NCBI GenBank assembly: GCA_025526915.1
Contig: JAHLKH010000451.1
Span: forward strand, 1-11,641
Length of the DNA stretch: 11,641 nt
Direction: 5' to 3'
DNA from: Entophlyctis helioformis
Lineage: Eukaryota; Chytridiomycota; Chytridiomycetes; Chytridiales; Chytriomycetaceae
Position numbers and translations under genes: made by a program. Shown here piece by piece: positions 1-8,298 of the stretch; within the stretch, counting starts at the first letter, position 1; each line of letters starts with the position of its first letter. The notes under the pieces are model-generated. The model was not told the origin of the DNA and made no database searches. It saw only the letters and a program-made list of their open reading frames with translations.

Positions 1-3000
1 CTGCAGCTTACCTACTCTTCCATGTATGTCCACGGCAACGGCAGATACTATGACACAGCGTATCACGGCATCATTAACATCTTGCACCAGTCGCAGGCGG
101 CAGCAGGTGCTCTTGCTCCTGGTGGTGGTGGCACGTCTGCCGTGCCAGAGATTTCACCAGGCTCGTTGCGCTGGACAGAAGCATGCACGTTCGCAGATGC
201 CCTGAGTGTCAAGGTAGGCTCTTGCTCACAGCGCATCGCATCTATTCGTTCATGCGGCATCCCCACTCAACTCGTCAACGTCCGCGCATGCCGTGTAGAT
301 TTTCAAGCTGCTCCTGTACACCAACCACTCTTTGACCGCCCTGATGCAGCTGCACAAGCACTTTGTTCACTGCCGCGACTTTTCAGAGTTTGCATTCATC
401 AACACATCCTTCGAGACCAGTCCGCGTCCGTCCGTCCAGGTTTCTGGCCTCGGCCATCTCACAGCCGCGGCTGGCGGCGGCTCGTACAAGTACTGGGCAT
501 GGGCATCGACCCACTACCGCGCGTTTGGCGAGCTCATTGAGATTGCCTCTGCCAAGACCAAGCTGGTGCTGCCGTACCCGCCGCCCGGATCAACGGCCAA
601 TCAGGCACAGAGCCTGCTGAATGTAGTGTCGAACACGGGCTTCAACTTCATGGCCGGCGAGGCAGCGGCGTCCATGTTCAGTCCGTTCAGCTCTGTCAAC
701 CCAGTGTTTACCGTGCAGCATGCTGGGTTCTACTACCTGCTGGCTGCGAGATGCGCCGAAGAGCGATGGAGCAAGTTCAAGAAGGCGACTGCGGTATGCT
801 GGTCTGAGCCTATTTGCTTGGCAGGAGTCTGGAAACCTAGGATTCTGAGGGTCTGGGAGCCAACACTGACACGCCTGCTTGGCGCGTTGGCCAGGTCGAG
901 GCTCTTATTCCTCGCAGGTCGATCAGCCTGCACGAGGTGCGCACCCACAACCGGCTAAGTTCATTTGATGCGAGTACGTGATGGACTGCCATTCATCCCA
1001 TCGCAGGTGGTCAAACTCGGGACAACTCACCATGCGGCTGGCGATGCATGCGCACACAGACAACGCCGCCGAGATCTCGCCTGATCTCGCAACTGAAAGA
1101 ACCGTCGACCATGCCATGATCGTCATTGAGCTGCTCACCAAATCCTACGAGCACTTTAAAAAGTTCAAGAACAGCCGCCTGACGCTGTATCTTGCGTCTG
1201 ACATTGCCCGCGTGTACGAAGAAGGCGGCAAGTACGACATGGCCCTCAAGTTCTTTGAGCGGATCGGCAAGACCTACCGCAAGGAGAGCTGGTTCTCTGT
1301 GCTCGGCTCCATCAACCGCATCATGATCAAGTGTGCCCAGCAGCTCGGACTCCACCAGACGCGGCTCGAGTGTCTGGTTGAGCTCCTGTGCGAGCAGCTC
1401 ACACCGGACGCCGAGGGTCTTGACGTGGTGTACAAGAACTGCTTGGCATCCTGAGCGGCAGTGGTGGCGACGTGCCATCGGATGCGATTGCGGCATTGGC
1501 TGGTGGGGTCCCACTGCCGTCTGAGCTGAGCGTGCAGCTGGACATGGACCAGCTGGCTGCGTTTGTCGAGTGCGGCGTGCAGTTCCGCGTACCGCAGGCT
1601 CACGTGCTTGAGACGGTCGCCTACCAGATCCACATTGCGACTCGGTCGGCCATGTCGCCACCAACGCCGCTGCCTGTCGCTCGCATTCTGGTAGAGTTCT
1701 CCAACAGCGACTTTGATCTCTGTCTGCTGCCCATCGACGGCGAGTCGGCTGCTGCTGCTCAGCGTCCGCGTGTCGACCTGGTGGCGTGCCATGATGCTAC
1801 GCGGCACGCTGCCGTCTGCCCGCCGGCCGAGGGACGCGACAAGCCTATGTGGGTCAAGCGTGCTCGTCTGGACGTGTCCGCTGGCTGCTCCACCGTCTAC
1901 GAGGGCTCTGTGACTGCCTCGGATAACCAGGAGCTGCGCATTCAGACCGTTCGGCTCGTGCTCGAATCTGGCGGCCGTCGCATTGACCTTGTGTTCAAGA
2001 TCTCTGAGCGGCCCGTGGCGGCCCTGGGTGTCAAGCGCCGATGGCTGACGCGCACCGCCGCCGATGCACCGCTGCGGTTTGTCGATCTTCCTGGAAACGG
2101 CGAGCAGTCTGTTGTCAGGTGAGCCATCAAGTTGACCGCCTGTGCCTGCTCGTTGTGGACAATGCATGTTGTTTCTAACGCTGCCGTGGTGCACAGAATC
2201 GACCAGCGCAAGCCCAAGATCGACATCAAGTTTGATTATGTGACGCCCGTGTACCTTGACGAGGCCGTGCCCATCAACCTCCACTTGCACAGCCACGAGT
2301 CCGAGCCCATGCGTGTCTTTTTTACATTCAAGCTCGGCATGGGTGTGGATCCAGGTGTCGGTGGTGTTGGCGGCGGCCCGTCCGATCCTCTTGCCCAGTT
2401 TGCACAGAACCTGCCAGACTTGCACAGCCTGGTGGAGTCTGCATCGTCAGTACGGCAGCAGCAGCAGCAGCGCAATCCATGGCATCATCATCAACCACTG
2501 CGAGCAGCGGCGCTACGCTGTCACGCAAGCGATCGACAACGCACGCTGCTGCGCAGATCGCGCCAACGCAGGTTGATCTCGGCACACTCGACCCAGACAA
2601 GCCATTTGCCGCGCAGTTCTTTATCCGCACTTTTGGACGGCCAGGGCCGCGCACATTGCAAGGCACGATTCACGCATACTTTGTGTCGCAGCCGCTGAGC
2701 ACAACAACATCGGCGACGCCAGGCAGCTCGTCGCCGGCCATGCAACTGGACCTGTCGGACACGCGGCTGCTTTCCAAGCACAGCAGCGACGATGCTACGG
2801 ATGTCCTGGTGTTTGAGCAGCCCTTTGAAGTCGCGGCTGAGATTGCCCAAAGCGCGAACCCTGCTTTGGAGATTGAGGCGCTGACGGGGCTTCTTGGACC
2901 TGCCGGAAACGGCAGTGGTGGCAACGGTGGTGGTGGTGATGGCGATGTGGATGTGGATGTGCTGGTGGATCCGAAACGCATCTTTGAATGGAATCTGAGT

Positions 3001-3869
3001 GCGGCTCTCAAGCTTGTTGGTAGCTGGGATGTCGAGGTCGAACATGCCACGCTCACAACCACGCACCTCTCCGTACGTTCTTCCGCCATTGCTGTCTCGA
3101 TGGGCATTTCATACTAACCTCCTCTGCTTGCATCCACAGAACCCGTCGTCGGTGTTGGTTGCAGTGAGAGAGGTGTCGCAGCCGGAAGGCGGCAAGGTCT
3201 GGCACCAGAACCACGTCCACAACTACGCGTTCAACATCACGACGGCCGTCGAGGCCCTGTCGGCGAGCACCAAGGTGGATATCGGGTCTCTTGCCGTGCG
3301 ATGGCGGCGACTCAAGCCCGAGACAGGCGACTGGGTGCGCACCGTGGTCGAGATGCCCAAGGCAGATGTGCACTCTGAGATTCTGCGCATCTACGCAGGT
3401 GAGCGACTCTTCGGGACCTGCCTGCCTCACGCCTGTAAATGCTGACACCGCTCCTGCAGATATCCCTGGCGAAATATATGTTGGCAGGCCATTCAAGCTG
3501 CGATACGTGATCCAAAATACCACCCTCCACCTCGCCGAGCTGGTCACGTTTGTCGAGTCATCCGAGCATTTCGTGTTTGCCGGCTACAAGCAACGCCACT
3601 ATCGCGTGCTTCCCCTGTCGACGCGCGTGCTGTCGTTCCATGTCATGCCGCTCACGAGCGGCCGGTGCGCGCTGCCGGTTGTCAAGACCATGAAGCGCAC
3701 AGACGCGGCGGCGTTGGCAGGCAAAGACGCCACGGGCAGTGGCAGCCAGATTGGGATTGATCTCGCTGCTCGCGAGAAGGTGTTTGCCGTGTGTTGTGGC
3801 AAGATGCACAGCCACGGGTCAAAGCATGGCGAGCTGTATGTGCATGTGCAGCCGACGGCTGGCTGGTGA
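1..3869 (+). CDS. TRAPPC11: TRAPPC11 / foie gras homologue, TRAPP tethering complex subunit (5' partial)
   Basis: The gene enters from the left edge in frame and ends at the TGA at 3867-3869. Proposed exons are 1-213, 299-793, 841-973, 1060-2118 (with an internal frame break near 1438), 2197-2449, about 2530/2557/2572-3072, 3140-3398 and 3460-3869. Introns at 2119-2196 and 3073-3139 carry CTAAC branch points. The first third resembles the foie gras helical domain, for example KLLLYTNHSLTALMQLHKHF, QHAGFYYLLAARCAEER and IELLTKSYEHFKKFKNSRL. The second half is beta-rich, like the C-terminal Ig-like part of the family, for example VDLGTLDPDKPFAAQFFIRT and HYRVLPLSTRVL. About 1,100 codons are present, so only a short N-terminal part should be missing. 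In the known family the protein belongs to TRAPP complexes acting at ER-Golgi and autophagy membranes. Family assignment rests on recognised motifs, not a search. The acceptor after 2449 is uncertain. Confidence 0.78.
794..840 (+). other. 47-nt mini-intron in the TRAPPC11 gene
   Basis: GTATGC donor and CCTAG acceptor join two exons in phase 0. Splicing moves the reading frame from the exon ending KKATA to an exon starting DSEGLGANTD, and avoids the TAG at 838-840. A nearer CAG at 822-824 would give a stop within eight codons, so the later TAG acceptor is preferred. Confidence 0.55.
974..1059 (+). other. TRAPPC11 intron, phase 1
   Basis: The donor is a strong GTACGTG. Only the acceptor CACACAG at 1053-1059 returns to the frame that encodes the conserved helical segment starting AAEISPDLATERTVDHAM. 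The more obvious CGCAG at 1002-1006 leads to stops in the required phase. Confidence 0.55.
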
Positions 3870-4033
3870 TGTGAACATTGAAGCTTTTCATCTCTCTCCT
3901 GTGTTTCCGTTTGGGGTGTGTGCACAGCGGATGGCGGTGGCAAGCTTGTCTGGCCTGCGTGCGAGGCGTGTCACGCGTTGCGTTGGCACTCAAAAGCGCC
4001 GCAGGTCAGAGGTGCGACGCACATGCAGACCAT

Positions 4034-4693
4034 ATGATCGGCGCACTCGCACTCACAGTCACGGTTGCGCTTGTTGCTGGACTGCGTGCACACGCAGCAG
4101 GACCGCAACTTTGTGGCCGCATCAACGACTATACGGCATGCACCACGACCGCGTCGCAGCAGATTGCCGCGTGCAACGACAAGGTCGTCAGCGTCCCCGA
4201 CGCCTCGTACTACGCGTGTCTGTGCACAGGCAACCAGGCGATGCTCAAGTGCTATTCCGTGTGCCCCGACGACCCCCAGTTGCAAGCCCAGCTGGCGTCG
4301 CAGAACGCTGGCATAAGCTCAGTGTGCAAGAGTGCCAAGGACACTAAAGAGTCCGAGAGTCGGGCTGCTGTGCCGGTATCGACTGCCGCGCCATCTCCGC
4401 TTCAGTCTGAGAATCCGACTGCGTCTCCGTTGCCATCGCCATCGCCATTGCCTGCTGCAGATGCGGCGACGGCAACTGTGAGAACCGTGACGTCTGCACC
4501 AACACCTACGCGAGCTGCGACTCTTGTAGTCGCTGTGCAGCCGACGCGGACGAGCGAACCCACGCCCATAGGCTCGCTGCCGCCGTCTTGGCAGCTGTCG
4601 CGGTCGCGCTCGTCGCCAGGATCACCTTCCTCGGCCATCCTACCCATCGCTCTCACACTCGTCCTCACACGCCTCGGAGCCTATCTGGCGTGA
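4034..4693 (+). CDS. GPI-anchored, 8-cysteine, Ser/Thr/Pro-rich cell-surface protein
   Basis: Intronless, 219 residues. Residues 1-21 form a signal peptide (MIGALALTVTVALVAGLRAHA). Residues 27-98 contain eight cysteines at 27, 36, 47, 62, 64, 73, 77 and 98, including a CxC pair and a CYSVCPDD block. This arrangement is common at the N-terminus of fungal GPI-anchored wall proteins. A Ser/Thr/Pro/Ala stalk spans about 105-195, likely O-glycosylated. A hydrophobic C-terminal tail (ILPIALTLVLTRLGAYLA) follows a small-residue SPGSPSSA stretch fitting a GPI omega site. An in-frame ATG at 3878 would extend the protein by 52 residues, but it lies 8 nt after the preceding stop and would bury the good signal peptide, so 4034 was chosen. 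The protein presumably sits at the plasma membrane or wall. Its ligand is unknown. Confidence 0.75.
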   Translation: MIGALALTVTVALVAGLRAHAAGPQLCGRINDYTACTTTASQQIAACNDKVVSVPDASYYACLCTGNQAMLKCYSVCPDDPQLQAQLASQNAGISSVCKSAKDTKESESRAAVPVSTAAPSPLQSENPTASPLPSPSPLPAADAATATVRTVTSAPTPTRAATLVVAVQPTRTSEPTPIGSLPPSWQLSRSRSSPGSPSSAILPIALTLVLTRLGAYLA

Positions 4694-4700
4694 CGTGTGA

Positions 4701-4706
4701 AATAAA
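4701..4706 (+). terminator. Polyadenylation signal AATAAA
   Basis: A canonical AATAAA lies 8 nt after the stop of the GPI-anchored protein gene. No equally clear signal follows the other genes here. Confidence 0.5.
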
Positions 4707-4869
4707 CATTCGTGGATGCAAACCGTGCCTTGTGCGATACGGCCGTGGATGTCCGTGCGCCTGATCAGACGTCTCCACCCCCCTTGACCCGTGGCCAGCA
4801 ATCGCACGCAGCCGCTCTCCCGCACTTGACTGCAAACTCACCAACGCATACACACACAGCAGCAGCAGC

Positions 4870-5645
4870 ATGCCGTCCTTCAAAGACATAAAAACAAAGG
4901 TCAAGGCCGGCGTCAAGGCCGGCGTGCAGAAAGCCCAGGCGACCGTCAAGACGAAATGGGACTACGAGAAAACGCTGAGCAAGGTCAAGGACCGCAAGAA
5001 CTTTGAGATTGACAAGCAGGGCCGCTTCGCCGCGCGTGGGTTCCAGATTGCCCTGAGCCTGGTCAGCTACTACTGGCTGGGTGTGCAGAACTCGGAGTTT
5101 ATGACGATGCATGCGGTCGGCCAGGTGCAGTCTGCCATGATGTGAGTCGGCGCTGGCTGCTCTGTCTGTGCTGGTTGTGATAGCTGTCCTTCATATCCAC
5201 GGGTTTCCAATCGTGTGTGCATGTGACTGACTAACTGACGCGCTGTGGCAACCGGCATATCCATGACAGTTTCTTTGCAGTCGTGAGCCCCGTGATATCA
5301 GCATTCCTCATCATCGTGTACGTGACGCCGTGGTTCTCGCATGCCTGGACATCACGCCGCATCCTGTCTGTCGAAACGTTCTGCGACCTCTTCATGACGC
5401 TCGGCTGGATCTCTGGGTTCATGGCCGAGCTGATCGCGGTCCAAGGCGCGTGCTCGCTCGGATGGCACCCGGGCTGCACCAACTTCAACTGGCTCATGGC
5501 GTGGCTGTTCTTCCTCTTCCTGTCGTGGGGTGCGGGCTTCTTCTTTGACTGCACGGCCTGGTGGCGTGGCGTGTTCTCGGGCGACGAGATCGAGAGCGAT
5601 GTGCTCATGGACGTGCGTCGGACAACTCGGGCCAGTCGCTACTAG
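4870..5645 (+). CDS. Four-TM MARVEL-like membrane protein
   Basis: Two exons, 4870-5141 and 5270-5645, encode 215 residues. The intron (5142-5269) has a GTGAGT donor, a GACTAACTGAC branch region and a GACAG acceptor. The cytosolic N-terminus is Lys-rich and repeats VKAGV twice (residues 11-19). Hydrophobic segments lie at about 58-73, 91-113, 128-148 and 165-184. The short loop between the last two holds C152 and C160, and a short charged tail ends the protein. This topology matches MARVEL-domain proteins, which organise membrane microdomains or vesicle trafficking. I could not place it in a named subfamily. The ATG follows a CA-rich leader ending in CAGCAGCAGC. No clear polyadenylation signal follows. 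Confidence 0.62.
5142..5269 (+). other. Intron of the MARVEL-like gene
   Basis: 128 nt, GTGAGT donor, CTAAC branch point about 40 nt before the CAG acceptor. The competing TTTGCAG at 5274-5280 gives the wrong frame, so 5269 is the intron end. The junction restores Met-Ile-Phe-Phe at the start of TM2. Confidence 0.7.
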
Positions 5646-5850
5646 TCGGCCGGTTGCGTCGGTTGGTCGGTTGGGTTGATATCGGCGTGTGTTGTTATGA
5701 GAGAGGATGCAGCTTGGATCGCATTCGGACTGCCGCTGTGATGGCGTTGTCGATGGCGTTGTCGATGCAAGCAGTAAAGCACCTGTTATCCGTCAGCCGT
5801 TGGCCTGCATCAGCGTGCTTCTCCACAGTGTGCTCTTCCACAGATCTGCA
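5646..5850. promoter_or_regulatory. Intergenic spacer upstream of the AMPK beta gene
   Basis: 205 nt between two same-strand genes, presumably holding the 3' end of the MARVEL-like gene and the promoter and 5' UTR of the AMPK beta gene. A perfect 12-bp tandem duplication lies at 5740-5763. No TATA box, CCAAT box or AATAAA was recognised. The start at 5851 has G at -3 and G at +4, a favourable initiation context. Confidence 0.4.
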
Positions 5851-8202
5851 ATGGGAAACGCAAACTCGTCCGAGGAAGACGAGGGCGTGTGGAGCCCCAC
5901 CAATGCCGCCGCTGCGCTGCCGCCTGTGCAGCCGTCGGCGCTGCAACTCGACCAACAACAGAAGCAGCAGCAGCAGCAGCAGCAGCACTTGCGCCGTCTG
6001 TCCGAGCCAGCCGCCGTGCGCGGGTCCAACGGCCGGCAGCGATACCAACAGCCACGCCAACAGCCACGCCCGTCTCGCTGTCGGCTCCGTCGGCCAGCCA
6101 CCATCTGCAGTCGCTCGAGGCTGCGTCTGGCCCGCACGTCGCTGCGCATGCAGCCGCACGGCCGCCCTCTGCGCCGCACCCACGCACGACGCTCGCCTGC
6201 CGCCTCTGCCGTCCATCCCGTCCGGTGCGGCCATCACCGCTGGCTCACAGTCCACCACGCTCGTGATGCCGGGCCGCTCAGCTCCCATGTCCATGCCGTG
6301 CCCGTGCCGTGCCCACCGGGCCGTCTGCGGCTGCATCGTCGGCAAAGGCCGCTGCCATGGCAGGGTCGGCCGGATCTGCCCTTGTCCACAACTCACCCGT
6401 CGTGGGATCTCCCTTGGCTGCGTCGGACATGTACGCCTCGTCCGTCGGCACATCGAGTATCCTGGGCCACACATCGCCGTCGACATCGTCGGCACCGATC
6501 GCTGCAAGCTCTGCATCTGCATCTGCTTCTGGATTCGCAGGCGCCAGTGCCGGCAGCGTCAGCAGTGCCAGCAGTGCGAGCTGGCTGGGCAGACTGCTTG
6601 GCCACCAGCGGTCGCGATCCAACAACAAGCTGTCAGACATCACCGGCCACAATCCCTTTGTTGCCGACTCGTTTGCCCCCACACAGCAGCAGCAGCCGTT
6701 GCTACTATCAACGCCTACAGCAGCCGCATCGTCACTCATTGTTCAGACGGACGGATCGGCAGCACCCACGCCGATTCCAGGTGCTCAGTCGTCGCACCAC
6801 AACAGACGGTCCGAGAGACGCGACAGCGAGACGAGCACAAGCACAGCAACGCCAGGTGCGCATGGCTATGTGCAGCCAGAGGGCGAGATGAGCTACAAGA
6901 ACTCTGCAAGGATCCTGCACTCGTTTGGGCCGGCTGGACTGGCGCCGCTGGCTCCCTTGCCGTCGGGTTCATCTCCCTCTGCTTCGTCGTCATTGGCGGC
7001 AGCTGCCAAACCAGTCGCGTCCGATGCGGCTGGCAAAGCGTGTATGTTGAACTGCTGGATGAACTGCTGGATGTTCTGTTGGCACTTGAATGCCCTGCGG
7101 ATGCACTGCCGACTGACTGACTGATGTGGATGTGGATGCGCATGTGGGCAGCCATGGCACACAAGTTGATTCCGATCATGATTGGATGGCCGCATGGTGG
7201 CCGCACCGTGTACCTCACAGGCACGTTCAACAACTGGCGACAAAAGATCCGCTTGAGCAAGAGGTCTGTGTGTGTGTGGATGTGTTCATGTGCTGCTCCA
7301 CACTTCAAACCTGGCACACGCCTTGCTGACATGCTGTGGATGCATGCAGCACGGACGAGTTTTCGACGATTGTGGACATGGCGGCTGGCACGCACAGGTT
7401 CAAGTTTATTGTCGATGACGAGTGGAAGTGTTCAGAAGACCTGCCGATTGCGTCTGATCCGGACGGCAACCTGGTCAACTATCTCGAGGTTGTGGACGAG
7501 GAGGGCGATCAGCAGGGCGATGGGCTGGACGGTCTGTCGCGGCTTGGCGACGAGCCAGGTGAGACTCGGAACACGGGATCGATGGATGCTTGGATGGATG
7601 CTTGGATGGCACGACTTACAGCAGCGAGCGTGTGCAACAGGACCGCCCATTCGATCTGAGTCGCCCGTCGAGTCGTACACATCGACCATTCCGTCGTATC
7701 TCGAGCATGGCAGCACCAGGTTCAGACCAAACCCCAACCGCGCCAGCACACAGAGCACGGCATCCACAGCACTCGATCACAGCCAACGCTCTTCTGGCCA
7801 GCATGCACCGCACTTGCTCTCGCCATCCTACTCCCCTGAGCAGCGGCTGGATGAACCCATCCCACTGGCGGCTGCATCTGGACATGCAGCCAATGGCTTC
7901 GGACCGCCGTTTGATCCACCGCCGTCGCTGCCGCCACACATGCAGCGCGTGCTGCTCAACTCCAAGACAATCACCAGCGATCCGTACCTGCTGCCTGTCC
8001 CCACGCATGTCACGCTCAACCACCTGTATGCGTGCTCGATCCGCGACGGTGTCATGGCCATTGGTGTCACCTCACGATACCGCAAGAAGGTTGGTCGTGT
8101 TGGCAGTCGTCGGTTGGCTTGTGTGGGCCGTGTGGGCCGTGCTGACCGGCTGCTCGTTTGCAGTATGTGACGACTGTGCTGTACAAACCCGTGTTCTCCT
8201 GA
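5851..8202 (+). CDS. SNF1/AMPK beta subunit (CBM48 + ASC domains, N-myristoylated)
   Basis: Beta subunit of the SNF1/AMPK energy-sensing kinase, which scaffolds the alpha and gamma subunits and directs location. Exons: 5851-7041, 7152-7263, 7350-7558, 7641-8089 and 8164-8202. The start MGNANSSEEDEG fits an N-myristoylation motif (Gly2, Ser6). A long poly-Gln, Ser/Ala-rich region follows. The CBM48 glycogen-binding domain spans exons 2-3, with GGRTVYLTGTFNNWRQKI and THRFKFIVDDEWKCSEDLP. The ASC domain ends the protein, with PPSLPPHMQRVLLN, LNHLYACSIRDGVMAIGVT and, after the last intron, YVTTVLYKPVFS. Splicing is clean in the 3' half. In exon 1 the frame changes between about 6020 and 6310 without splice signals; summed exons give 2000 nt, one base short of a whole number of codons (about 666 residues). 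This is longer than animal beta subunits (about 270) and closer to yeast Sip1 or Gal83. Confidence 0.9.
5965..5985 (+). repeat. (CAG)7 microsatellite encoding poly-Gln
   Basis: Seven perfect CAG units in the AMPK beta N-terminal region, encoding the second part of a QQQKQ7 tract. Shorter CAG runs lie at about 2456-2470 and 6686-6698. Confidence 0.85.
7042..7151 (+). other. AMPK beta intron 1
   Basis: Consensus GTATGT donor, CTGAC-type branch region near 7113-7123 and GGGCAG acceptor, phase 1. It links the low-complexity N-terminus (AAGKA) to SMAHKLIPIMIGWPHGG at the start of the CBM48 domain. Confidence 0.8.
7049..7072 (+). repeat. 12-bp tandem duplication in AMPK beta intron 1
   Basis: GAACTGCTGGAT occurs twice in perfect tandem, starting 7 nt into the intron. 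Confidence 0.85.
7264..7349 (+). other. AMPK beta intron 2
   Basis: 86 nt, GTCTGT donor with a GT-rich start, TGCTGAC branch point and ATGCAG acceptor, phase 2. The spliced junction reads KIRLSKSTDEFSTIVDM, continuous CBM48 sequence. Confidence 0.85.
7559..7640 (+). other. AMPK beta intron 3
   Basis: 82 nt, GTGAGA donor and CAACAG acceptor, phase 1. The junction gives GDEPGPPIRSESPVES. The nearer CTTACAG gives a frame with an early stop. A CGAG acceptor at 7628 would also keep the frame but is a weaker site. Confidence 0.7.
7581..7609 (+). repeat. 12-bp tandem repeat in AMPK beta intron 3
   Basis: GATGGATGCTTG occurs twice in perfect tandem, followed by a partial third copy. Confidence 0.85.
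8090..8163 (+). other. AMPK beta intron 4
   Basis: 74 nt, GTTGGT donor, GTGCTGACC branch region and TTTGCAG acceptor, phase 0. It splits the ASC core at RYRKK / YVTTVLYKPVFS, leaving a last coding exon of only 12 codons plus stop. A 9-bp tandem duplication (GTGTGGGCC twice) lies at 8121-8138. Confidence 0.9.
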
Positions 8203-8265
8203 CGGCCATCTGGCGTGTCGCTTGTTGATGCCGTCTTGCAATGAAGGACAGATACTTTTCTTGCA

Positions 8266-8295
8266 GCAAGACAGACAGCTGCAAGACAGACAGCA
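8266..8295 (+). repeat. 15-bp tandem duplication just upstream of the ankyrin-like gene
   Basis: Two copies of GCAAGACAGACAGC(T/A) end 3 nt before the ATG at 8299, within the 96-nt spacer after the AMPK beta stop. The preceding TACTTTTCTTGCAG at 8252-8265 resembles a splice acceptor, so a 5' UTR intron is possible. Nothing else was recognised in 8203-8298. Confidence 0.75.
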
Positions 8296-8298
8296 GCC

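Noticed and set aside
1274..2425. 383-codon antisense open frame over TRAPPC11
   Set aside because: It is a by-product of high GC. The sense strand carries the family motifs and clean introns.
3878..4033. Upstream in-frame ATG as start of the GPI protein
   Set aside because: It is only 8 nt after the TRAPPC11 stop and would put 52 extra residues ahead of a well-formed signal peptide. It is kept only as an alternative.
5561..7120. 519-codon open frame on the plus strand
   Set aside because: It starts inside the MARVEL-like gene and runs through the AMPK beta N-terminus. Most of it is Cys/Arg-rich, shadow-type sequence. Only a short part near 6200-6300 looks like genuine AMPK beta protein.
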